Part shown: piece after piece, positions 46,001 to 53,305 of the stretch
Layout: each line of letters begins with the position of its first letter
Numbering within the stretch: position 1 is the stretch's first letter
DNA from: Acidobacteriota bacterium
GTDB lineage: Bacteria; Acidobacteriota; Holophagae; Acanthopleuribacterales; Acanthopleuribacteraceae
NCBI GenBank assembly: GCA_020439745.1
Contig: JAGQSC010000009.1
Location: forward strand, 62,001 to 126,000
DNA length: 64,000 nt
Reading direction: 5' to 3'
The notes under the pieces: model-generated
Databases searched by the model: none
What the model was told of the DNA's origin: nothing
Seen by the model: only the letters and a program-made list of their open reading frames with translations
Position numbers and translations under genes: made by a program

Positions 46001-46980
46001 GAGCGTGAGACCATCCATTCTCGTGCTTGATCGAATTGTTGCTGCCTTCCCACCATGGGCGCATTGCGGATCGTGAGCAACGGCGAAGCACCCAGTTGCA
46101 TTTCTCGGGGTTCGAACTTGGGTTTTGTGTGCTGCAGGTCGAAGAATCCGAGGGCTTCACTGGCGGATCGGTACCGTTGAATGGGGTCACGAGCCACCAT
46201 CTTGTTGGTGGCTTCCACCAACCATTCACAGTCACTCAATTGATCCAGACTCACTTGCGGGCTTTCCCGAGTGGTCTTTTCCCTGAACAAGTCCACAAAG
46301 GAATAGACTTCAAACATCCGTTTACCCGTAATCACGCGATAAAGCATGACGCCCAGTGAATAGATATCAATGCGGTGATCGTAGTTCTTGCCCGTCAACA
46401 TCTCTGGAGCCATGTACTCCAGTGTGCCAATCACTTCTTGGTGCTGGGTTAAAGCCATTTTGCTTTCTTGAAAACGCGCGACGCCGAAGTCCAACAGCTT
46501 GACCTTGCCTTCCGGGGTGATCATGACGTTTTCTGGTTTGAGGTCCCTGTGGATTACCTTGTTCTGGTGCAGGTAATTCAAACCGTGAAGAATCTGTTGC
46601 GTCACGTCCACCAATTGCGTGACCCGGTCAGGATGAATAACTTCGCCCATGTTGCGCACATCAAACTCGTCGCGAAACGTCTTCCCTTCGATGTACTCCA
46701 TGGTGAAAAACGGCCTGGACGCATCGAAATAATCGTAGACTTGAGTCACGCTGGGATGATCCAGCTTTTTGAGTAAATCAAACTCCAAGCGAAACCGCTG
46801 GATCAGTAGGTGGTCTTGCGTGTCTTCTTTAAGTGATTTAACCGCTACGGCCTCGCCAGTATCTTGCCGATGGGCGACGAAAATCTCCCCAACGGCGCCC
46901 ACACCGAGCCTCTTATAGATCTCAAATGGCGCAATCCGTTCATTGACTTCGAAAACGAATGAATCTTGGTAACTAATCAT
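43051..46980 (-). CDS. Ser/Thr kinase - STAND ATPase - helical/TPR - family-5 solute-binding-protein fusion
   Basis: A 1309-residue protein with no signal peptide or membrane segment. Residues 19-275: protein kinase with glycine loop G26-G31 (GVGAVG), Lys48, HRD at 144-146, DFG at 164-166 and APE at 191-193, all intact. About 305-600: STAND/AAA-type ATPase, Walker A GTTGTGKS at 335-342 and Walker B VIIIDDVHE near 417-424, with winged-helix-like sequence after it. About 600-800: helical, TPR-like. About 815-1300: SBP_bac_5 solute-binding domain (VFDTLLDLDEHGDYVGRLAKRW, FELEKGVKYHNGALLRADDI, PWLPLFQPKTFYAF). Such SBPs normally bind oligopeptides in the periplasm. Here the domain is cytosolic, so I infer it senses an internal peptide or small molecule. 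A TATAAT box lies 25 bases upstream. Confidence 0.92.
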   Translation of the reverse strand: MISYQDSFVFEVNERIAPFEIYKRLGVGAVGEIFVAHRQDTGEAVAVKSLKEDTQDHLLIQRFRLEFDLLKKLDHPSVTQVYDYFDASRPFFTMEYIEGKTFRDEFDVRNMGEVIHPDRVTQLVDVTQQILHGLNYLHQNKVIHRDLKPENVMITPEGKVKLLDFGVARFQESKMALTQHQEVIGTLEYMAPEMLTGKNYDHRIDIYSLGVMLYRVITGKRMFEVYSFVDLFREKTTRESPQVSLDQLSDCEWLVEATNKMVARDPIQRYRSASEALGFFDLQHTKPKFEPREMQLGASPLLTIRNAPMVGRQQQFDQAREWMVSRSSQPALVSGTTGTGKSRFADAVTRMCLEDNMGAIVIQGQLLSQEEGSLLAAVVRFIGADRSDLIESAYRSATLTPRQVTQLLSQRWRSPGVIIIDDVHELRQDQVLELLDFFSSGDTTPGNNDYIWMLIMNRDHESAMSISGAGFVDLLPHKTHISINPLAAPEVSNLAQYLMEGHEVEQGLLSELSELSSGLPYSVANLLAVLLERELLVFRSGRWVFQREDEEATVQVNITHVLMRQYELLPPGARLLLSLLSCFGFKASLAVLLRASQMVESEFDTHLNELILQDFVALHQDVVVFVNSRLQRHAYDALDNDQRVEYHRQAMVALIEHVESKDDIRYLFSIIRHASVSGELAHVFRFSKEIALFFFDRDMYEEAQQYLGHAIAYYQGPPRLSLFEAYFWKGEAELCLYRLQEAGVDFKAALDVLTNVPVPNGEDPKRYTALLRRTVLHKLALIEIRKRRFANAQGLWQEIDQLMTPLTGMTRSRPTQSLAINDAAWSGIQQPSHVDTSEAAQFARLVFDTLLDLDEHGDYVGRLAKRWSWNADSRQLRFELEKGVKYHNGALLRADDICFAVRQMKQQSYFNAMLSDAARRIKTVETEDSNQVVVTYADDLPPNLMFWCQLMIVPSYAYAHNVDHVDLDPKSAMNGSGPFVVSSMDGTGKRLERVNKRANGLARLDLVASDGDTVKDLTRGQVDLAYMTLKRWRDLTPLVQVRDSVVRDFYVANKVFRLCFKMDRSGPFDREFRQAFYECQLLEYWVNSLLRNEYTAVNAVPLESQSRSGAPKTLRQANDKLIQLMLKRGYQLIGDLWVKDHEPFTFQFLMPDLPEMRKCLEAMAQHWSRLGFKLKIAWKPMSEYAKYRSHPKVNGWVDMTFVDPSYDGLADMLHSRSSANIIGYSSEKMDALLWQLECHPRQSRKQIILKINELFKEDLPWLPLFQPKTFYAFNADFGGLSPSMNGILSPPGGVDHVSMLGQNRSQVTY

Positions 46981-47005
46981 GTGGAAAGATCTTCAACCCA
47001 ATTGA

Positions 47006-47011
47006 ATTATA
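47006..47011 (-). promoter_or_regulatory. Candidate -10 box for the kinase-STAND-SBP gene
   Basis: TATAAT on the minus strand, 25 bases before the ATG at 46980, in an AT-rich 147-base region shared with the divergent membrane-protein gene. The -35 region (GGGTTA at 17 bases) is weak. The predicted leader is about 20 bases and has no evident ribosome site. Confidence 0.5.
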
Positions 47012-47127
47012 CTCATTTCTGGCGCAGATAACCCGCATAAATACATGAACATACCTTTCACAAAGTGCAGAATAAACATATTTAACCCATTTCAAGCTTT
47101 TTCCGCAAAACAAAAACACTCAAAACC

Positions 47128-47934
47128 ATGACATTCCCGTTTGTAATGATCTTTATAACAATGACAACCTGGGTTGCCTTGCTTCTCAGGATACGAACCT
47201 GGCGCAATCCACCAGAAAGGGTTTACCCCTTGAGCCAAATGCTCTGGCCGTTGCTGTGGGTGGCGCTTCACCGAGGCATGGAACCGATTCATGAACCGAC
47301 GCTGTTTGACGTGGCGCGGATCAGTTTGATGGTGATGGTGATCTGTGATTTGGTTCATTACTACGGCCTGCAATGGATCAACAAGCGATATCACAGGCTG
47401 GCCATGGTGGGATTGATCGTCTGGATTCTGCCAATGCGTTGGTATGTACTTCCCGGTGATAAGACGCCATTCACTTTGCCTTTCTCAGGTCACGCAATTG
47501 CTTTGTTTGAGGGGACGACACATCTGAGCCAGCTGCGATTCGTGCTTCTTCCCTCTTATCGGGCCAATAACCTCCAAACCATTAGCGATTGGAATTCAGG
47601 TCGGCCGGTTTTTTCGCCATGGAACGGCAAGGTCCTTCAAATCAAGGGTGCATGGGTGCAACTCATTCGCGAGGATCGCATCATTGAGATGGGTCCTTTG
47701 ATGCCCGAATCACTCCAGATCGAATCGGGCTCAGAGGTCTTTTCGGGGCAGCCGCTGGGCATATTGGAGGTAAATGATACTCCAGGCCTCACGATTCGAT
47801 TTATCAAATGGGGTTTTGGATGTCCCCGTTTTCAGGCCGGAATGTCAGGTCGCTTGCTTGCGCATGAACTCAGTGGTTCACGTATTTTCCCTTACGAGTA
47901 CGTGCACGCCACAACGGGGCAAGGATTCAAGTAA
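47128..47934 (+). CDS. Membrane protein with degenerate M23-like C-terminal domain
   Basis: A 268-residue protein. The first 110 residues hold three hydrophobic segments (about 3-20, 65-85, 92-108). The rest is soluble and beta-rich. It reads like a LytM/M23 fold: SGRPVFSPWNGKVLQIKG, a middle strand 'VQLIREDRIIEMG', LMPESLQIESGSEVFSGQPLGILEVND, then TIRFIKWG. In M23 peptidases the pattern carries HxxxD and HxH zinc ligands; none is here. So it may be a non-catalytic M23-like domain, like the activators of cell-wall amidases. No ribosome site is obvious. The 3' end overlaps the convergent oxidoreductase gene by 8 bases. Tentative. Confidence 0.55.
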   Translation: MTFPFVMIFITMTTWVALLLRIRTWRNPPERVYPLSQMLWPLLWVALHRGMEPIHEPTLFDVARISLMVMVICDLVHYYGLQWINKRYHRLAMVGLIVWILPMRWYVLPGDKTPFTLPFSGHAIALFEGTTHLSQLRFVLLPSYRANNLQTISDWNSGRPVFSPWNGKVLQIKGAWVQLIREDRIIEMGPLMPESLQIESGSEVFSGQPLGILEVNDTPGLTIRFIKWGFGCPRFQAGMSGRLLAHELSGSRIFPYEYVHATTGQGFK

Positions 47935-48889
47935 GACCGAGTTCGGGTATGTGTTTTCGAATGGCAACTGCGATCTCGAGGGCTCGCAGGCCACATTCCC
48001 CGCTCACCTTGGGCTTAATGACCGAGGCACATCCGTGGGAAGCTGAAACACATGACAAGAAATGTTCAAGTTCCTTTTGCAGTGCATTGTGATCGTGGAT
48101 GGGTACATCCTCCCGAACGATGGCACTCCCCTGTTTGAAAAAGACCTCGCCCGTCTTAGCCTGGTAGTCCAGACTAAGATATGCATCGCCCTGGAAGACT
48201 CTAATTTTTCTCATGGGCTCTGGTGTCACCCGACTGGCAGTGAGGTTGGCCACACACCCATTCTCGAACCGAATACGTGCATTGGCGATATCTTCGGTGG
48301 GACTAAGCACGGGGACGCCTACGGCATCGATTCGCTCCACAGGACTCTTTACGAGGGCTAAGACTAGATCAATGTCGTGAATCATGAGATCCAATACCAC
48401 GCCCACTTCCGTGCCTCGCGGCGGCAACCCGGGCCGTGGCGGCGGATAGGGCGCCAAACGATGGCACTCGATAAATCGCGGTTGATGGGCTTTTGCCTCA
48501 AGATAACTCATTACGGGATTGAATCGTTCGACGTGACCCACTTGCAACACCAATTGCGCCGCATCAGCTTGAGCGATCAACCTCTGTGCCTCTTCCACAC
48601 TTTCAGTGATCGGTTTCTCAATCAGCACGTGTTTGCCCCAATCTAGCCAGGTCGAACCGATTTCAAAATGGAGGTTGGTGGGTACTGCTATGCTCACAGC
48701 GTCCACGTTTTCCGCCATTTCTTCCATGGACTCAAAAACGCGTACACCCAACTTGTCCGCAACGTTTTGAGCCGTTTCAGCCACGGTGTCATACACGCCC
48801 ACCAAATGCGCATCCGTGCATGCTTGATACAAACGGGCGTGATGCCAACCGAGCGAACCGACGCCTACCACACCCACAGGAATAGCCAC
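47927..48889 (-). CDS. Gfo/Idh/MocA-family oxidoreductase (GnnA-like)
   Basis: A 320-residue NAD(P)-dependent sugar dehydrogenase: Rossmann fold with VGVVGVGSLGWHHARLY, then VPTNLHFEI, the EKPI catalytic motif (LIEKPITESVEEA), and QVGHVERFNP. The last two are the marks of the UDP-N-acetylglucosamine 3-dehydrogenase (GnnA) branch. With the aminotransferase immediately upstream it could oxidise UDP-GlcNAc at C3 before transamination, giving the diamino sugar for lipid A. GTG start at 48889 with GGGAGG. Alternatives are other UDP-sugar oxidases, so specificity is inferred from motif and neighbour. Confidence 0.88.
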   Translation of the reverse strand: MAIPVGVVGVGSLGWHHARLYQACTDAHLVGVYDTVAETAQNVADKLGVRVFESMEEMAENVDAVSIAVPTNLHFEIGSTWLDWGKHVLIEKPITESVEEAQRLIAQADAAQLVLQVGHVERFNPVMSYLEAKAHQPRFIECHRLAPYPPPRPGLPPRGTEVGVVLDLMIHDIDLVLALVKSPVERIDAVGVPVLSPTEDIANARIRFENGCVANLTASRVTPEPMRKIRVFQGDAYLSLDYQAKTGEVFFKQGSAIVREDVPIHDHNALQKELEHFLSCVSASHGCASVIKPKVSGECGLRALEIAVAIRKHIPELGLT

Positions 48890-48890
48890 G

Positions 48891-49985
48891 TTAAACCTCC
48901 CCTTTCAAAGCCGCGGCCACGTATTCAGCCTGATCGGTCAACACCGGAATGGCCAAGACTTCTTTTGCGGCCTGCTCGGAAACTGGGAATGCCCCTTCTG
49001 GATACCCCAGGTATGCGAAACAGCCTTGCTGATGGAGGCACAGAGGGTAGTAAATTGCGTAAGCGACTTGAGCCCGTTTTAGTCGATCTTCGAACTCGGA
49101 TCGTCGACCGTCCTTTATGCGCAATACATATTGGTTGTAGACATGATACGCGTTAGGCATCACGCGAGGCGTCACCACACCCGCCAAACCAGAAAGCGCT
49201 TGGTCGTAGAATGCGGCATTAGCTCGACGGGCCTCCTCCCATCGTCTCAAATGGGGTAGTTTTACGCTCAAAATGGCGGCCTGCAGAGCATCAAGCCGGA
49301 AGTTACCACCGACGCGGTCGTAAAAATAGCGGTCCCGCCCACCATGATTACGCATGATTCGCAGTTGCTCTGCAAACGCATCGTCATCCGTCATTACGGC
49401 CCCACCATCCCCGATCCCGCCAAGATTCTTCGCAGGAAAAAACGAATAGGTCCCGGCAAGGGGAAAGGTCCCGGACATCTTCCCACCATATCTTGCTCCA
49501 ATCGATTGAGCGGCATCTTCAATGACCCAGACCCCCTTTTCTTCAGCAAGGCGGAGGATGGGATCCAAATCAGCCGTTTGCCCAAACAGGGAAACTGGAA
49601 TGATGCCTTTAGTTTTTGGCGTTATTGCGCTGGCGATTAAGTTCGGGTCGATATTGAACGTATCGGCATCAATATCCACAAAGACAGGCGTCGCGCCCAC
49701 GCGCGAAATGGCTCCAGCCGTTGCAAAGAAGGTAAATGGTGTCGTGATTATCTCGTCACCGGGCGCAATGCCCAGCGCCATCAATGCGATGATCAGGGCA
49801 TCAGACCCGGAACTGACACCGACTGCGTGGGCCGAACCACAGGCTCGTGCCAACTCCGACTCAAACGACTCCACGAATGGACCGTTGATATAAGAGCCAG
49901 AATCGAGCACGCGCAGCAGTGTGTCCGCAAGTTCTTCCCTAATGGGCGCATGCATGGCAACGATATCTAGGAGCGGTACTTTCAT
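48891..49985 (-). CDS. DegT/DnrJ/EryC1 sugar aminotransferase (GnnB-like)
   Basis: A 364-residue PLP enzyme with the sugar-aminotransferase signatures: GSYINGPFVESFE at the front, GVSSGSDALIIAL, the Asp of IEDAAQSIGA, and the Schiff-base Lys in FFPAKNLGGIGDGG. It transfers an amino group to a keto-sugar nucleotide. It begins in an ATGA overlap with lspA and is followed by the Gfo/Idh gene at one base, a pair seen for GnnA/GnnB in lipid A 2,3-diaminoglucose synthesis. It could instead serve an O-antigen sugar. Confidence 0.92.
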   Translation of the reverse strand: MKVPLLDIVAMHAPIREELADTLLRVLDSGSYINGPFVESFESELARACGSAHAVGVSSGSDALIIALMALGIAPGDEIITTPFTFFATAGAISRVGATPVFVDIDADTFNIDPNLIASAITPKTKGIIPVSLFGQTADLDPILRLAEEKGVWVIEDAAQSIGARYGGKMSGTFPLAGTYSFFPAKNLGGIGDGGAVMTDDDAFAEQLRIMRNHGGRDRYFYDRVGGNFRLDALQAAILSVKLPHLRRWEEARRANAAFYDQALSGLAGVVTPRVMPNAYHVYNQYVLRIKDGRRSEFEDRLKRAQVAYAIYYPLCLHQQGCFAYLGYPEGAFPVSEQAAKEVLAIPVLTDQAEYVAAALKGEV

Positions 49986-50482
49986 GGCAACCCCACTTCT
50001 GAATTATTCGCAACGTCTTCCGTTCGACGCCTCGAGGCAATCAACCCATAGATTAATAAAGGCCAGATGCCTAAATGAATGAGCATGTCAGCAGTATTAA
50101 AAATGTAATTCCAGTGAGGGATCCCGTGGACATCGACAAAGTCCACCACCGACCCGTAGATCCAACGGTCCGTAATGTTGCTGGTGCCACCACCTACCAC
50201 AAGTCCAAAACATGCGTATTCAAGAACGTGTTGAAAATGTGTGCGATGGACCCAAAAAACTACGAGGCCGAGTATGACGCAAGAAACCAGAGCAAAAAGC
50301 CACCCGTGGCCTTGCAAAATACCGAATATTCCGCCGTGATTGCGCACATGAGTCAAGTGAATTGGGCCAAAAACCTGCACCGTGCGACCGATTTCTAAAG
50401 ACCTGTTTACCAGGAAACTACTTACCTGGGAAAGAACCAACGCTCCAGCGGCTAATCCGTAAAACAGGGTTCTTGGCTTCAT
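49982..50482 (-). CDS. lspA: Lipoprotein signal peptidase
   Basis: Inner-membrane aspartyl protease that cleaves prolipoproteins. The two catalytic Asp motifs are clear: GGGTSNITDRW and YIFNTADMLIHLG, with VVDFVDVHGIPHWNYIFN between them, in a four-helix 166-residue protein. The N-terminal helix has lost the usual Asp-Q-x-x-K pattern (SQVSSFLVN). It is coupled to the glutaminyl cyclase (ATGA at 50479-50482) and to the aminotransferase gene. Normal size. Confidence 0.94.
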   Translation of the reverse strand: MKPRTLFYGLAAGALVLSQVSSFLVNRSLEIGRTVQVFGPIHLTHVRNHGGIFGILQGHGWLFALVSCVILGLVVFWVHRTHFQHVLEYACFGLVVGGGTSNITDRWIYGSVVDFVDVHGIPHWNYIFNTADMLIHLGIWPLLIYGLIASRRRTEDVANNSEVGLP

Positions 50483-51255
50483 GGTGATTTCCTCTCGAGC
50501 TCAATTTGATAGATATAGGCCCAACGTTTGCCAGTTACAAAGATGCGCTTTTCGTCGGCATCATAGGCAATACCATTGAGAACATCTTCGCCGCCATAGG
50601 TGTCTTGTGTGCTGCGTAGGCCTTTCAACGATAAACGCCCTTCCACGCGACCATTTTGAGGGTTAATGATTACCAGATCATCGGTCTGCCAGATGTTTGC
50701 CCAGATTTTCCCTTCGATGTATTCCAACTCGTTTAGATTCTTGATGGGTCCTTTGCTGTCGTGAACTTCGAGATTTCGCCGATTGGTAAACGTCATCGGA
50801 TTAAGGACGTAGATTTTGTCTGAGCCGTCACTCATAAACAAATCGACCCCATTGGTGGTCAATCCCCATCCCTCCGAGTTGTAGGTAAACTCGCGGGCCA
50901 GTTTCAGTCCATCCAGGTCATAAACAAAACCCTTGCGGGAACGCCACGTGATTTGAACCAATTGGTTGTCCCAAAGCGTCAAGCCTTCACCGAACAACGA
51001 GGCATCCAGATCCCAGCGCAAACGAACGACACCACCTTCGAGCTGGACCTTTCTCACGCTCGACGTGCCATAGCCACCTGTGGATTCATAGAAAAAACCC
51101 TCGTGAAACAGCAACCCTTGCGTGAATGCTCCGCGATCGTGAGGGATCTTATTGACCACTTTATAACCATAGTTAACCAGTGGTTTGGGTGTTAACCACC
51201 AGGCAGCAAGGCCCCCTACAATCAATATCACCAAAAGAGAAATGATCTTTGTCAT
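50479..51255 (-). CDS. Glutaminyl-peptide cyclotransferase (plant/bacterial type)
   Basis: Forms N-terminal pyroglutamate from Gln. The 258-residue protein has an N-terminal membrane anchor or signal (IISLLVILIVGGLAAWW), then the five-bladed propeller of the bacterial QC family, marked by HDRGAFTQGLLFHEGFFYESTGGYG, GEGLTLWDNQLVQITWR, MSDGSDKIYVLNP, LNELEYIEGKIWANIW and VLNGIAYDADEKRIFVTGK. Thus the enzyme is probably outside the inner membrane. Start at 51255 (GGGGTGG before it). It leads the lspA-aminotransferase-oxidoreductase series. Confidence 0.93.
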   Translation of the reverse strand: MTKIISLLVILIVGGLAAWWLTPKPLVNYGYKVVNKIPHDRGAFTQGLLFHEGFFYESTGGYGTSSVRKVQLEGGVVRLRWDLDASLFGEGLTLWDNQLVQITWRSRKGFVYDLDGLKLAREFTYNSEGWGLTTNGVDLFMSDGSDKIYVLNPMTFTNRRNLEVHDSKGPIKNLNELEYIEGKIWANIWQTDDLVIINPQNGRVEGRLSLKGLRSTQDTYGGEDVLNGIAYDADEKRIFVTGKRWAYIYQIELERKSP

Positions 51256-51386
51256 GCCACCCCGCACCATCGCGACCGATTATACAAGCTTCGTTGGTGG
51301 ACTGCCCTGAAACCTTTTGAACTGCCCATCGAACATGACTGTGTTGAGACCGCTCAACAACAAATTCTAGTCATAAGGAAACCAAT

Positions 51387-51950
51387 TTGTTCATGAGACT
51401 AATGATCATCGGATTGTGGTTATCTGTGCCCGTCCTGGCCGGAGTTAAGGTGGGAGAGAAAGCTCCGGATTTCTCCCTGAACGACGAAAATGGTCAACCC
51501 GTGCAGCTGTCGGACTATGCCGACAAAATTGTGGTGCTCGAATGGACCAATCCAGAATGTCCTTTCGTCAAGCGTCACCTCAAAGCACAAACCATGAAGA
51601 AGCTATCGGACAAGTACAAGGGTAAGGTTGTCTGGCTCGCCATCAACAGTACCCACTTTGCCTCACAATCCGACAATCTCGCCTATAAACAGATTTCGGA
51701 TGCCAGCTACGCGGTGCTCCAAGATCAGGATGGCACTGTGGGCAGGGCCTATGCAGCCAGAACCACACCTCACATGTTTGTGGTCAACCAGGGTATCGTG
51801 GCCTATGCCGGTGCCATTGATGACAACCCAAATGGTGACAAAACCGAGGTTGTCAATTACGTAGACCAAGCCTTGGATGCATTACTAAAAGGTGAAGCAA
51901 TCAAAGTATCGTCGACCAAACCATACGGCTGCAGCGTCAAATATAAGTAA
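51387..51950 (+). CDS. Exported thioredoxin-like (redoxin) protein
   Basis: A 187-residue AhpC/TSA/redoxin-fold protein with a signal peptide (LMIIGLWLSVPVLA). It has KVGEKAPDFSLNDENGQPVQLSDY and EWTNPECPFVKRHL, giving one conserved Cys in the CPFV site and no CxxC, then TTPHMFVVNQG and a distal Cys in PYGCSVKY. Such proteins are found widely in Planctomycetes and Acidobacteria, and a peroxidase or thiol role is likely. Two starts compete: TTG at 51387, six bases after AAGGAA, and ATG at 51393. A hairpin follows. Confidence 0.88.
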   Translation: MFMRLMIIGLWLSVPVLAGVKVGEKAPDFSLNDENGQPVQLSDYADKIVVLEWTNPECPFVKRHLKAQTMKKLSDKYKGKVVWLAINSTHFASQSDNLAYKQISDASYAVLQDQDGTVGRAYAARTTPHMFVVNQGIVAYAGAIDDNPNGDKTEVVNYVDQALDALLKGEAIKVSSTKPYGCSVKYK

Positions 51951-51967
51951 CGCTTCTCCTCCTGGCT

Positions 51968-51997
51968 GAGTGGGTGGGAGCTTTGCTCCGCCCACTC
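51968..51997. terminator. GC-rich hairpin at the convergent redoxin/membrane-protein junction
   Basis: GAGTGGGTGGGAGC pairs with GCTCCGCCCACTC around a short loop, with one bulge. It touches the stop codon of the minus-strand gene and lies 18 bases after the redoxin stop. No U-tract follows on either strand, so its strength as a terminator is uncertain. Confidence 0.5.
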
Positions 51998-53300
51998 ACT
52001 TCCAGAAGTGGATGAAATGGGTTTGTGGTTTGCCCCAGGCGTCTTTGACATGCCGGGGAACGTCCACTTCAAGAAGGTGGGCACCCGGATCAAGGTCACG
52101 TACATTGATACGCGTGACCACACCCCACACAGAGGTAGACGCGTCTCGATGGAAGAGAAATGGCGTTTCCGAAGACGATCCATTCAGCCGTACCTGATAC
52201 AGTGCCACGATACATTGCAAATACGGCTCTAGTTGATTACGTTCATCTCGGCTGCCAATGGGAAGACCTATCCCATCCACTCTCAGAGGCCTTAAGTCTG
52301 GGCAGTTTTCCTTGATCAATTCGTTGAATCGACGAACATCAAAAGGAATAAAAAGTCGAACGTAGTCGCCTTGGACGACTTCACTTTCGATCTGAGGCAC
52401 TTTAGCCGAGCCTAGTCCCTGATCTGCATAGTATTCGGCACCTAAGCTCAACTGACTCGTCTGGTTGGGAAAATAGACATAGGAGTCGATTTTCAACACG
52501 CCTTTCTGGGCAAGAAAACCCAGAATGAACACCAAGACGAGCACCATCATGACCGCAAAAGGTAGGACTTGTACTTTCCAACCAGATACATTGGATTTAA
52601 ACGTAAAAGTAATTGGCATCACCACGTATTGTGGAATGAAGAAGTGATAGAAGGATAGGATGCGCTTCGCACGGCCGACTTTGCCCGGGTGAAGCGACAC
52701 ATATTCAGGATCGGCCTGTACCTTCTTTTCAATCTGCATGGCATAGGCTGCAGGTATGAAGTAAATGATCAACAACCCGACAAATGCGGTCCAAAAAATG
52801 GGGAACAACCCCATGTCACTGACCCAAGATCCAATCGCCGCGACCACAAATGAAGGAATCGCGAAGATCAAAATGCTGATGCCGATCATGATGACCATCG
52901 AAAAAAAGACCGAAAACAATGAAGAAGTAATTCGGTCGACCGCATCAGCCACGCTTGCCAGGTTCACTTTTCTTTCTTTGTACAACTGCTCTTGAAGCGG
53001 CAACTTGAGGGTCTCCCAATCGATACCTTTCGGAAACGCAGCTTCAAGCCCACGCAGTCCTATCCAGAAACTGCGTAGTAAAAACACAAGAATGAAGGTC
53101 AGAAGCACTGCGTAAAGCCCCAATTTCGTGCCGTAATAAAGCAAATAGGGCGCAATCCAAATCGTCTTCGAGAGATGCACTTCCAGGCTCATGAAAATCT
53201 GGTCCAAATACTGCGACAACTGAAAAAGAGCCAGGATCAATGCACCGGACACAATCAGTTCAAGATCCCATAACCTGGCTTCTTTCTCGTTGGTATGCAT
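51996..53300 (-). CDS. Multi-pass membrane protein of unknown function
   Basis: I do not recognise it. About 434 residues: six or so transmembrane segments in the first 270 residues (around 14-34, 48-70, 125-150, 160-185, 215-235, 243-263), then a soluble C-terminal region of about 170 residues that is extracytoplasmic or cytoplasmic, depending on orientation, and rich in beta. A conserved-looking DWETLKLPLQEQLYKERKVNLASVADAVDRI loop follows the second span. It begins with an ATG six bases after the aldehyde dehydrogenase stop, so the two are probably coupled. No enzymatic motif is visible. Confidence 0.75.
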   Translation of the reverse strand: MHTNEKEARLWDLELIVSGALILALFQLSQYLDQIFMSLEVHLSKTIWIAPYLLYYGTKLGLYAVLLTFILVFLLRSFWIGLRGLEAAFPKGIDWETLKLPLQEQLYKERKVNLASVADAVDRITSSLFSVFFSMVIMIGISILIFAIPSFVVAAIGSWVSDMGLFPIFWTAFVGLLIIYFIPAAYAMQIEKKVQADPEYVSLHPGKVGRAKRILSFYHFFIPQYVVMPITFTFKSNVSGWKVQVLPFAVMMVLVLVFILGFLAQKGVLKIDSYVYFPNQTSQLSLGAEYYADQGLGSAKVPQIESEVVQGDYVRLFIPFDVRRFNELIKENCPDLRPLRVDGIGLPIGSRDERNQLEPYLQCIVALYQVRLNGSSSETPFLFHRDASTSVWGVVTRINVRDLDPGAHLLEVDVPRHVKDAWGKPQTHFIHFWK

Positions 53301-53305
53301 GATGG

